Assembly: GCA_003150395.1 (NCBI GenBank)
Contig: QAMI01000010.1
Location: 1 to 64,000, forward strand
DNA: 64,000 bases
Reading direction: 5' to 3'
Source of the DNA: Candidatus Gastranaerophilales bacterium
GTDB taxonomy: Bacteria > Cyanobacteriota > Vampirovibrionia > Gastranaerophilales > Gastranaerophilaceae
The position numbers were made by a program, and so were the translations under genes. Positions 1 to 6,825 of the stretch are shown in pieces. Each line of letters starts with the position of its first letter. Position 1 is the first letter of the stretch. The notes below the pieces were generated by a model. The model saw nothing but the letters and a program-made list of their open reading frames with translations, was not told the DNA's origin and searched no databases.

Positions 1-908
1 TTTTGGATAAAATCTTTTACATATTTGAAAATGTTTTCTGCACTTTTGGGATTTACCTGAAAAAATGTGTTTGCTCCAATAGTAAAAGTTTTGCCTAAAA
101 GTTTTTCCTCAATAAAATCTGCACCTGCAATGCATTCTGATTTTTTGCCAAGAATTACGTTTGTCTTTTGTGAATTAAAATTTACGCACACGCCTGCAAT
201 CTCTTCAAATTCATTAAAAATAGCTGTTGCAAAGTCCTTTAAGCGACCAAAAGTTTTTGTGGCATTCACAACAAGTGTCACGAGCAGTTTCCCGTTTTCC
301 GCAGATGCGCGTATTACAACATGGCGAAGATCGCCTGAATGTTTTTTTTCATTAAAGCCGGAAATGTCAAAATCAAGTGCATGTTCTCTTATAAAATCAA
401 CGATTTTGTCGCAAATTTCGGGTTGAATAGGACAATGTTTTATATTAACAATTTCATGAGTTTGCGGCTTGTAATATCCTGCTAAAATTCTTTTTGAAAC
501 CTTTGTCTGTGAAATTGGATATTGAATTTTGTGCCTGTAATTTTTGATTTCAGGGCTTGCGATTGTTTTTGGAATTTTTATATCTATGTTGGCTATTGAG
601 CGCATAGCATCTTCGACAATTTGTCTTTTCAATTCCAATTGATAATCATAATCTATAAATTGAAGCTGGCATGCTCCGCAAACTTTTTGCATTGCGCAGA
701 ATGGTTCAATTCTGTGATTTGAAGGCGTTAGAACCCCAATTGTTTTTGCATTCGCAAAATTTTTGTTAGCTTTTGTAATTTTTGCTGTAACAATGTCTCC
801 AGGGCAGGCGCCTTCGACAAATACAACATATCCGTCAACTTTTGCAATTCCGTATCCAAGATTTGAGAATTTTTCAATATTGAGATTAAGGATATCATTT
901 TCGTGCAT
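1..908 (-). CDS. rlmD: 23S rRNA (uracil-C5)-methyltransferase, RlmD/RumA family (C-terminus beyond window)
   Basis: The minus-strand reading frame starts at ATG 908-906 and stays open to the window edge, so about 302 N-terminal residues are visible. It opens with a TRAM-type RNA-binding segment (NLGYGIAKVDGYVVFVEGAC, residues about 15-35). A cysteine cluster follows around residues 85-97 (EPFCAMQKVCGACQLQF), which matches the 4Fe-4S-binding CxxC..CGxCQLQ region of RlmD/TrmA-type enzymes. These enzymes put a methyl group from SAM on C5 of a uridine in 23S rRNA. The SAM-binding motifs and catalytic cysteine would lie off the left edge, so RlmC, RlmD and TrmA-like members cannot be told apart with certainty. 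It lies 19 bp downstream of the pilin gene on the same strand and may be read through from it. Confidence 0.85.
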   Translation of the reverse strand, partial: MHENDILNLNIEKFSNLGYGIAKVDGYVVFVEGACPGDIVTAKITKANKNFANAKTIGVLTPSNHRIEPFCAMQKVCGACQLQFIDYDYQLELKRQIVEDAMRSIANIDIKIPKTIASPEIKNYRHKIQYPISQTKVSKRILAGYYKPQTHEIVNIKHCPIQPEICDKIVDFIREHALDFDISGFNEKKHSGDLRHVVIRASAENGKLLVTLVVNATKTFGRLKDFATAIFNEFEEIAGVCVNFNSQKTNVILGKKSECIAGADFIEEKLLGKTFTIGANTFFQVNPKSAENIFKYVKDFIQ

Positions 909-927
909 AATTTGATTTTAGCACAAA

Positions 928-1626
928 CTAGCGCGGAAGATTGTTGAAATAATCTTTATCTGTCAATGCGTAATATGTGCATGCAATGCCGTTGTACGGG
1001 TCTGTTGAAGTTTGAGAGCAGTATGTGTTTTTGTCTATATACGTGGTGCTTGGTGCTCCCATAGGCGCAATCCTGCCGTCATCCATTAATTGAAAAGTAA
1101 ATAGATCGTGTCCCCATCTGTTTGGATTTTTGTTGATACCGTTTACATCGACACTAACTAATCGTGTCCGATCTGTTGCGTCTGAGGAGTTTTCTAGTAG
1201 TATAAGACTACCATCTTTTAAAACGAATTGTCCATCGTCAAGTAATGTTAATCTTAATGTCTTATTATTATACGTTTTGTAGATAGAAGATATTCTATCT
1301 GCATAACTGTTATCTCCTTGGTTTGGCATACATTTTGTATATGTAGTTCCGCAGTCATGTATTATCGCAAAATATGGTTTAATAAGATTATATAAATTGT
1401 TTGCGTCTTTTTTAATTCCTATATCTTCTGGTTTTAAGGTTTCGCCATGTTTTGCTTGATACATTACAAATGCCTGTTGGATAACTGAATAGTTCTTTTT
1501 CAAGGATGCTTCCAATGCTTTATTCTGATTTTTGGTAATTAGTGCAGGCAAGGTCATGGCTGCAACAACCCCGATAATCCCTAAAGTTATCAGAACTTCA
1601 GCCAACGTAAAAGCATTTTTTCTCAT
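928..1626 (-). CDS. Type IV pilin-like protein, short leader, no G tract
   Basis: The product is 232 residues. A five-residue leader (MRKNA) is followed by FTLAEVLITLGIIGVVAAMT, the class III prepilin signal with Glu5 and a hydrophobic N-helix. The residue before the cleavage site is Ala rather than the usual Gly. The body carries the family motif VDVNGINKNPNRWGHDLFTF and a cysteine-containing tail ending YFNNLPR. It is a close paralogue of the pilin at 32485-33201, which has the same tail pattern. Unlike that copy it has no poly-G tract, and it is divergently transcribed from an XRE regulator at 1711. It probably enters a type IV pilus or type II-like pseudopilus after prepilin peptidase processing. 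Which fibre it joins cannot be told. Confidence 0.88.
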   Translation of the reverse strand: MRKNAFTLAEVLITLGIIGVVAAMTLPALITKNQNKALEASLKKNYSVIQQAFVMYQAKHGETLKPEDIGIKKDANNLYNLIKPYFAIIHDCGTTYTKCMPNQGDNSYADRISSIYKTYNNKTLRLTLLDDGQFVLKDGSLILLENSSDATDRTRLVSVDVNGINKNPNRWGHDLFTFQLMDDGRIAPMGAPSTTYIDKNTYCSQTSTDPYNGIACTYYALTDKDYFNNLPR

Positions 1627-1646
1627 AGTTTATCTCCATAAAGCTA

Positions 1647-1703
1647 ATATCTAATTAGATATATTTAATTAACTATAACTAATTTACCATATCTTATTAG
1701 GAT
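1647..1703. promoter_or_regulatory. Candidate double operator in pilin/XRE intergenic region
   Basis: A perfect 16-bp palindrome ATATCTAATTAGATAT lies at 1647-1662. A related imperfect copy ATATCTTATTAGGAT lies at 1689-1703. The two starts are 42 bp apart, close to four DNA turns, so a regulator could bind both on one face. They sit between the divergent pilin (start 1626) and XRE gene (start 1711). Binding by the XRE protein is inferred from position only. Confidence 0.5.
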
Positions 1704-1710
1704 TGTAAAT

Positions 1711-1995
1711 ATGAAAAATGACAAAAAGATTATTGATCCTAAAAAAGAATTACTATTAAAAGTTGTAGGCAGCATAATAAAAGAAAAACGACTCTCAAAA
1801 AATAAAGGAATTTTGCTTTTAAGTTATGAATATGACATAGCTAACAGCTCAATTGCGTTATTAGAAAAAGGTGTAAGAGATGTGCAATTTTGCACCTTAT
1901 GGAAGCTTGCAAATGCCTTTGGCATGAATTTTTCCGAATTTATAAAAGAGGTTGAAAGTCGTCTGCCAAAAGATTTTAAATTAATAGAAGATTAA
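1711..1995 (+). CDS. Small XRE-family HTH regulator, divergent from pilin
   Basis: The product is 94 residues. The middle (about residues 14-75) fits a Cro/C1-type helix-turn-helix: a GSIIKEKR-like first helix, a recognition-helix region NSSIALLEKGVRD, and a helix TLWKLANAFGMNFSEF typical of XRE domains. There is no sensor or enzyme domain. The start is ATG with a weak AGGA eight bases upstream. The gene is head-to-head with the pilin at 928-1626 across an 84-bp region with two palindromic sites, so it is probably an autoregulated repressor or activator of that pilin. Two other pilins in this window have the same arrangement. Confidence 0.85.
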   Translation: MKNDKKIIDPKKELLLKVVGSIIKEKRLSKNKGILLLSYEYDIANSSIALLEKGVRDVQFCTLWKLANAFGMNFSEFIKEVESRLPKDFKLIED

Positions 1996-2009
1996 TTTAA
2001 AGAAATATC

Positions 2010-2040
2010 TTGACAGCAAAATTTTTTTTGATACTATAAT
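2010..2040 (+). promoter_or_regulatory. Sigma-70 promoter of tRNA-Val
   Basis: There is a perfect -35 TTGACA at 2010-2015 and a -10 TATAAT at 2035-2040. The spacer is 19 bp, which is long. The tRNA begins 16 bases after the -10 box. Confidence 0.6.
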
Positions 2041-2056
2041 AAATGTCGAAAGGCAA

Positions 2057-2132
2057 GGGCGTTTAGCTCAGTTGGTAGAGCGTCTCCCTTACAAGGAGAG
2101 GGTCAGAAGTTCGAGTCTTCTAACGCCCACCA
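2057..2132 (+). tRNA. tRNA-Val (anticodon TAC)
   Basis: This is a 76-base cloverleaf with encoded CCA. The acceptor stem is GGGCGTT/AACGCCC, the D stem GCTC/GAGC, and the anticodon arm TCTCC-CTTACAA-GGAGA, giving anticodon TAC. The T arm is AGAAG-TTCGAGT-CTTCT. The discriminator base is A, followed by CCA at 2130-2132. Confidence 0.97.
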
Positions 2133-2133
2133 T

Positions 2134-2162
2134 AAAAAAGACCGTTATAAGCGGTCTTTTTT
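2134..2162 (+). terminator. Rho-independent terminator after tRNA-Val
   Basis: The hairpin AAAAGACCG / CGGTCTTTT has a 7-base loop and is flanked by an A run and a T run. It ends the tRNA-Val transcript and could work in both directions. Confidence 0.85.
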
Positions 2163-2230
2163 AATAACTGAATATTGAAAATTGAAGTTTAACTGAAACT
2201 TGTGAGCCTGTCTCCGTAACATAGTGAAAG

Positions 2231-2402
2231 TAAGTATCAATTTCGAAGGAGACTTGCTTTAACCTCAAAAAGTTACATAAAATTCCGTATGGGGCGTTAG
2301 CAGGGACCCCGCAAAATTGATACTTAATCAATTTTGAAGGGGGTTGCGCTCGCCCCCAAACATAGTCAAACAACTACATAAATTTACGCATGGGGCGTTA
2401 GC
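2231..2402. repeat. Repeat-rich spacer with a duplicated tRNA-Ala 5' end
   Basis: Two 27-bp copies (2275-2301 and 2376-2402) match at 24 positions. Each ends in GGGGCGTTAGC, the first bases of the tRNA-Ala gene; the first copy breaks off after that. An inverted pair AAGTATCAATTT (2232-2243) / AAATTGATACTT (2314-2325) and a GC-rich hairpin GGGGGTTGCGCTCGCCCCC (2340-2358) lie between the two copies. No protein is supported here. The arrangement looks like a tRNA duplication relic or a recombination scar. Confidence 0.6.
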
Positions 2403-2467
2403 GCAGTTGGTAGCGCACGACACTGGCAGTGTCGGGGTCACGAGTTCGAGTCTCGTACGCTCCACCA
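2392..2467 (+). tRNA. tRNA-Ala (anticodon GGC)
   Basis: This is a 76-base cloverleaf with encoded CCA. The acceptor stem GGGGCGT/ACGCTCC contains the G3-T70 wobble that is the alanine identity element. The anticodon arm CGACA-CTGGCAG-TGTCG gives anticodon GGC. The D stem is GCGC/GCGC and the T loop contains TTCGAGT. Confidence 0.97.
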
Positions 2468-2477
2468 TATTGAAAAT

Positions 2478-2512
2478 AACACTGTTGAATATTGGTTTGG
2501 CAGTGTTTTTTA
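2478..2512 (+). terminator. Terminator after tRNA-Ala
   Basis: The stem AACACTG / CAGTGTT has a 16-base loop and is followed by a T run. It starts 10 bases after the tRNA. Confidence 0.7.
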
Positions 2513-2661
2513 GTTTTATTAATACGTTTTCACTGTTGTACAAAATGTTGCAAACTTTAATCAGTCTTTTCTAAATAAAGTTTTTCTGAAACAAAATCTG
2601 AAATTTCCCGTCTTTTAAATCAAAGAGTTTTTATTTTTGAAATTAAGAAGAGAGGAAATGT

Positions 2662-3642
2662 ATGAGTGTAAACGTGCAGCTTCAGGAAGATAATGAAACT
2701 TTATTTAAAGATTTTCAGAGTAATTATTTGCAGGAAGATATTATTTGCCGTGAAGAAGATGATGAGGTCGTTTGTGAGCCAAAAACTTTCAATTCAATTG
2801 CAAATGAAGATGATTTGCTTCAAATGTATTTGAAAGATATTGGTAAAGTTAAACTTTTAACTTCAAAAGAGGAAAAAATCCTGGGAAAACAAATAAAAGA
2901 AGGCAAACCGACTCAGGCTGAAATCGCAAAAAGAAAGTTGATTCAGGCAAACTTGAGGCTTGTTGTGAGTATTGCTAAAAAATATATCGGTCAGGGTGTT
3001 TTGTTCATGGATTTAGTGCAGGAAGGCTCTTTGGGCTTAATCAAAGCCGCTGAAAAGTTTGATTATTCAAAGAATTTTAAATTCTCAACTTATGCAACCT
3101 GGTGGATTAAACAAACTATTATCAGAGCAATTTCAAACAATTCACGCACTATCAGAATTCCTGTTCATATGGCAGATAAAATAAGAAAATATAAAAAAGT
3201 TTATACAATGCTTTCGTTTGAGTTGGGGCGTGAACCGAGCGATGCAGAAGTTGCAGAAAGAATGGGGCTTCCGCCTAAAAAACTCTCTACAATCAGAAAA
3301 TCCATTATAAAAGAGCCTATAAGTCTTGAAACTCCGGTTACAGATGATTTGAATGTAGGGGATTATATTCAGGATAAGAAACACAATTCTCCGGATGAAC
3401 AAACTAAAAATAATAGTTTAAAAGGGTCTATAGAACACCTTTTAAGCACACTTAACGAACGTGAAAAAAAGATTATTAGCTGCCGGTTTGGGATAAACGG
3501 ACACACGCAAATGACGCTGGAACAATTAGGGTGTGAAATGGGATATTCCAAAGAGCGTATCAGGCAATTAGAGGATATTGCTCTTAATAAAATTAGAGAG
3601 AAAGAAGAGTTGAAACATTTTAGGGATTTTATTGAGGATTAG
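2662..3642 (+). CDS. RNA polymerase sigma-70 family factor (RpoD/group 2-like)
   Basis: The product is 326 residues. Region 1.2 begins near residue 51 (DLLQMYLKDIGKVKLLTSKE). Region 2 spans about 92-162, with FMDLVQEGSLGLIKAAEKFD and the -10-recognition stretch KFSTYATWWIKQTIIRAI. Region 3 follows (RIPVHMADKIRKYKK). Region 4 ends with a helix-turn-helix (MTLEQLGCEMGYSKERIRQL). The acidic N-terminus of about 50 residues is much shorter than region 1.1 of many primary factors, so either the housekeeping sigma or a group 2 paralogue is possible. The start is ATG with an AGAGAGG ribosome binding site. Two terminators follow it. Confidence 0.93.
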   Translation: MSVNVQLQEDNETLFKDFQSNYLQEDIICREEDDEVVCEPKTFNSIANEDDLLQMYLKDIGKVKLLTSKEEKILGKQIKEGKPTQAEIAKRKLIQANLRLVVSIAKKYIGQGVLFMDLVQEGSLGLIKAAEKFDYSKNFKFSTYATWWIKQTIIRAISNNSRTIRIPVHMADKIRKYKKVYTMLSFELGREPSDAEVAERMGLPPKKLSTIRKSIIKEPISLETPVTDDLNVGDYIQDKKHNSPDEQTKNNSLKGSIEHLLSTLNEREKKIISCRFGINGHTQMTLEQLGCEMGYSKERIRQLEDIALNKIREKEELKHFRDFIED

Positions 3643-3650
3643 TTTCTATA

Positions 3651-3676
3651 AGCCGGCAACAGCCGGTTTTTCTTTT
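3651..3676 (+). terminator. Terminator of sigma factor gene
   Basis: CCGGC-AACA-GCCGG at 3653-3666 is followed by a T-rich run, directly after the sigma-factor stop codon. Confidence 0.75.
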
Positions 3677-3698
3677 GCCGCTAAGGTTAATTTTATTT

Positions 3699-3738
3699 AA
3701 AAACGACCTCCGCACATATTACGGAAGGTCGTTTTTTT
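3699..3738. terminator. Bidirectional terminator between sigma and SPFH genes
   Basis: The stem AAAACGACC-TCCG / CGGA-AGGTCGTTTT has an A run on the left and a T run on the right. It lies 41 bp beyond the distal TAA of the SPFH reading frame (3780), not directly behind the internal amber codon. This suggests the transcript extends through the whole frame. Confidence 0.8.
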
Positions 3739-3779
3739 ATAAATTTAGGGATGTCAAGAAATAATTCACTATTATTTCC

Positions 3780-3983
3780 TTAAACCAGATTGTTTTTAAT
3801 AACCGGCTGGGCTTCTTTATTTGCACAAAGCGTAACAAGAAGATTATTAACCATTTTTGCTTTTTCTAGTTCGTCAAGCTGAACAATGTTGTTTTCGCTT
3901 AATCTGTTAAGTGCCATCTCAACCATTCCCACCGCTCCATCAACAATTGCTCGTTTTGCATCAATTACTGCTGACGCCTGCTA
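3780..3983 (-). other. In-frame continuation of SPFH gene beyond an amber codon
   Basis: The 361-residue SPFH frame stops at TAG (3983-3981). The same frame then continues for 66 codons to a TAA at 3782-3780. The continuation begins QASAVIDAKRAIVDGAVGMV and goes on with EMALNRLSENNIVQLDELEK and VNNLLVTLCANKEAQPVI, which is the usual C-terminal tail of this SPFH subfamily. The TAG falls where MLQRQQA would be expected, so it looks like a CAG-to-TAG change. It could be a true nonsense mutation, an amber read through by the ribosome, or a base error. Confidence 0.75.
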
Positions 3984-5066
3984 TCTTTGAAGCATTGCAA
4001 CCGCGATTTCCGGAGCATAAGCAAGGTGTGTAATTTTTGCATCAACAACATTTATTCCGGCAACTTTTACATTGCGTTGGATTTCAGCTTTTAATTTAGC
4101 TGAAATTTCAGCACTGTCTCCGCGTAAAGATTGTACATCTTTGTCTTCCGGAGCGTCGTAAGGATACATTCTTACAATGTTTCTCAATGCTGAGTCGCTT
4201 TGTGCTGATATAAATGTTTTGTAGTCATTAACATTAAATATTGCTTTTGCGGTATCCTGCACCTCCCAAATTACGATTATCCCTACTTCAATAGGGTTTC
4301 CAAGTTCGTCATTAATTTTTTGTTTGCCGTTATCAAGGGTCATCGCTTTTAATGAAATCGGTACAAATGGCGTTACACTCTGAGCAAAGGGGTTAACCCA
4401 GTGAAAACCTGCTCCGCGAAGGGTTCCGATGTATTTGCCGAAAACAGTCAGAACGAGCGCTTCCTGCGGCTTAAGTATTTTGAAGCCGGCGCATAAAAAG
4501 ACAAAAATTACTATTCCTACAGGGATTAATAACGGAAGAAGCAGTCCTAGACTAAGGATTACACCTGCACCTAGCAGCATGAATAATAACACGATAAATC
4601 CGTTTACTGATATAACGCGTTTTTCTTTTTCTTTACTTTGTATTTCAAGTTCCTGGAATGCTGGTTCTGTTTTCTGTTTTAGGGAAGTGTCGCAGTATTT
4701 TTCAATAAATGTAAAATTGTCACTGATTGCCGGAGTTTTTTTCATAAACAATCCGAAATATTTTGAGAGCTCACCGTTGTCAAACCAAATTCCGTTGCAA
4801 ACAGAACATTTGTCAACGATTATACCGTTAAAATATACTTTCTCCATTGCTTTTCCGCAGTCAGGACAAACTCTTGGCTCTTCTTTAACTTTAACAGAAG
4901 CCATATCTGCAGGATTTAGTATTTCGCATTTCAAATCAAGCATGTCGCCGATTTTTTTCAATGTCGGAAATTTAATCCACATTGCTTTACATGTTTTGCA
5001 ATACTGGATTGTAACCCCTTTTATTTTTAGACTTTCTAATTCTTCTTGACATTTTGGACAATTCAT
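3981..5066 (-). CDS. Zinc-ribbon/SPFH (Band 7) membrane protein, interrupted by TAG
   Basis: The product has 361 residues to the amber codon and 428 sense residues if it is read through. Two TFIIB-like zinc ribbons lie at the N-terminus: Cys3/6 with Cys23/26, and Cys67/70 with Cys87/90, each followed by a W-x-(K/D) signature. A hydrophobic stretch at about 155-195 would form one or two membrane passes. An SPFH domain follows from about 196 (LKPQEALVLTVFGKYIGTLR to YAPEIAVAMLQR). SPFH proteins scaffold membrane microdomains; the zinc ribbons suggest contact with a protein or nucleic acid partner. The ribosome binding site AAAGGGG precedes the ATG. See the separate entry for the truncated tail. 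Confidence 0.85.
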   Translation of the reverse strand: MNCPKCQEELESLKIKGVTIQYCKTCKAMWIKFPTLKKIGDMLDLKCEILNPADMASVKVKEEPRVCPDCGKAMEKVYFNGIIVDKCSVCNGIWFDNGELSKYFGLFMKKTPAISDNFTFIEKYCDTSLKQKTEPAFQELEIQSKEKEKRVISVNGFIVLLFMLLGAGVILSLGLLLPLLIPVGIVIFVFLCAGFKILKPQEALVLTVFGKYIGTLRGAGFHWVNPFAQSVTPFVPISLKAMTLDNGKQKINDELGNPIEVGIIVIWEVQDTAKAIFNVNDYKTFISAQSDSALRNIVRMYPYDAPEDKDVQSLRGDSAEISAKLKAEIQRNVKVAGINVVDAKITHLAYAPEIAVAMLQR

Positions 5067-5110
5067 TTATACCCCTTTCTCAATTAATGCAGACCTTTAG
5101 CCAGCATAAG

Positions 5111-6763
5111 TTATGTTTCAATAAGTGATTTTGCAAATTCCATTGATTGTTCGTTAATGTCGCCGCCTGCAAGTTCTGCTAGCGCTTTAATTCTATTGTC
5201 GCCTGTCAAAACATAGACCTCAACTTTTGTTTCATCTTCCTGCGACTTTTTGACGTAAAAATGTTTGTCTGCTTTTGAGGCAATAATTGCCTGGTGAGTA
5301 ATTAAAATTATCTGATGGAATTTTGAAAGTTCTACGATTTCATCGGCAACACTTTGGGAGGCTTTGCCTGAAATTCCCGTATCTATTTCATCGAAAATTA
5401 CAGTGTCAATATCGTCGGTTTGTGCAAAGATTGACTTTATTGCAAGCATTACACGAGAAATTTCCCCGCCGGATGCGACTTTTGCAAGCGGTTTTAAATC
5501 TTCTGAAACGTTCGTGGAAATCAAAAATTCAACCTCATCAATTCCATCAGAACAAAGCTCTTTTTCTTTAACTGCAATTTCAAAACGGGCTTTTGGAAGT
5601 TCCAATTTGGCAAGCCTTTCCTGAATATAAACAGAAAGAACATTCGCATAATTTTTTCGGTGTTCGCTTATTTCTTTTGCTTTTTCAAAGAGATTTTTGC
5701 GTGCTTGTTCAATAAATCCTTCAAGTTCGTCAATATTTTTTGTTGAAAATTCGATTGAAGAAAGTTCTTGTGAAAGTTTTTCGTAAGTTTCAAGCACTGA
5801 AGCGAGAGTTCCGCCGTATTTGCGTTTAAGCTTGTCTAACAGATAGAGTCTTTCCTGAATTTCGTTTAGCCGTTCTGTGTCGTTATCAAGATTTTGGCTG
5901 TAATTTCTCAATTCGCTTGAAATTTCATGAAGATTTTCAATGTTTTCAATGAGATTTTGTTCAAGGCTTTCAAGCTTTGAGTCAAACGAAGCAGCTTTTG
6001 AAATGTTTTGTTTAATTTTGCCGAGCGCCTCCAGAATTGAACCGTCATCACCATTGATTGCCCAATATGAGGAGCCCGTTAATTCTTTGAGTTTTTCCGC
6101 ATTTTCAAGAACCTCCAATTCTGCATTAAGTTCGTCATCTTCGCTTTGGGATTGAATTTCTGCTGTTTCAATTTCATTTACTTGAAATTTTAGAAATTCA
6201 ATTTGAGATTCTGTGATATCTGCTGAATTTTTTGCTTTTTCTAGTCTTGACTTGAGTTCGTTGTATTCAGAATATAAACTTCTGTATTCGCTGAGTTTTT
6301 CCCCGTAAACCTCTTTTGCATAAGAATCAAGAAGCGTTATGTGATATTTTGGCTGTAAAAAGGAATATGTCTGGTGTTGAGAATGAATATCGAGAAACAG
6401 CGCCCGAAGATTTTTTATAAATTCCTGATTAACAAGTGTACCGTTTACACGCGAGCGAACCGAACTCTGCGTAATTTCTTTTGTCAGAGTTATTTCTTTG
6501 CCGAAATCGTCAATTCCGTTTTCGTCAAAAAGCGTTTTTAAATCGTGTTTTGTATTTTCGATAGTAAGCTCAATTACAGCTTTTTCAGAGCCGTTTTTTA
6601 TGACATCTTTTGACACCCTCGGCGCAAACGCCAGGTCTATTGCGCTAATTAAAATGCTTTTGCCCGCACCGGTTTCGCCTGTTATGACGTTCAAGCCTTT
6701 ATCAAAATTTGCGCACAACTCGTCTATTAAGATATAATCCTTAATTCTTAATTGCTTAATCAT
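5111..6763 (-). CDS. recN: DNA repair ATPase RecN
   Basis: The product is 550 residues, the normal RecN length. It starts MIKQLRIKDYILIDEL, with Walker A GETGAGKS at residues 29-36. Long coiled-coil arms occupy about 150-370. The ABC signature VASGGEISR lies near 428 and Walker B VIFDEIDTGISG near 456. RecN is an SMC-like protein that acts early in double-strand break repair. It lies downstream of the GH13-like gene on the same strand with a 62-bp gap. Confidence 0.95.
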   Translation of the reverse strand: MIKQLRIKDYILIDELCANFDKGLNVITGETGAGKSILISAIDLAFAPRVSKDVIKNGSEKAVIELTIENTKHDLKTLFDENGIDDFGKEITLTKEITQSSVRSRVNGTLVNQEFIKNLRALFLDIHSQHQTYSFLQPKYHITLLDSYAKEVYGEKLSEYRSLYSEYNELKSRLEKAKNSADITESQIEFLKFQVNEIETAEIQSQSEDDELNAELEVLENAEKLKELTGSSYWAINGDDGSILEALGKIKQNISKAASFDSKLESLEQNLIENIENLHEISSELRNYSQNLDNDTERLNEIQERLYLLDKLKRKYGGTLASVLETYEKLSQELSSIEFSTKNIDELEGFIEQARKNLFEKAKEISEHRKNYANVLSVYIQERLAKLELPKARFEIAVKEKELCSDGIDEVEFLISTNVSEDLKPLAKVASGGEISRVMLAIKSIFAQTDDIDTVIFDEIDTGISGKASQSVADEIVELSKFHQIILITHQAIIASKADKHFYVKKSQEDETKVEVYVLTGDNRIKALAELAGGDINEQSMEFAKSLIET

Positions 6764-6825
6764 ACTTATAGAATAGCGTAAAGTCTTGAATTGAGCAATA
6801 TTTTAAATATTTTTTACAATAAGGA

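Noticed and set aside
900..1630. Pilin genes as flagellin or competence-only pseudopilins
   Set aside because: The FTLAE N-terminus is of prepilin type, not flagellin; a specific competence or secretion role cannot be chosen from sequence.
2328..2543. Minus-strand reading frame over the tRNA-Ala gene (MVERTRLELVTPT...)
   Set aside because: It is the usual spurious translation of a tRNA antisense strand; no ribosome binding site and it overlaps the tRNA completely.
3981..3983. General UAG recoding in this genome
   Set aside because: Other well-supported genes, such as the sigma factor (3642) and pilT (21844), end at TAG in the expected place.
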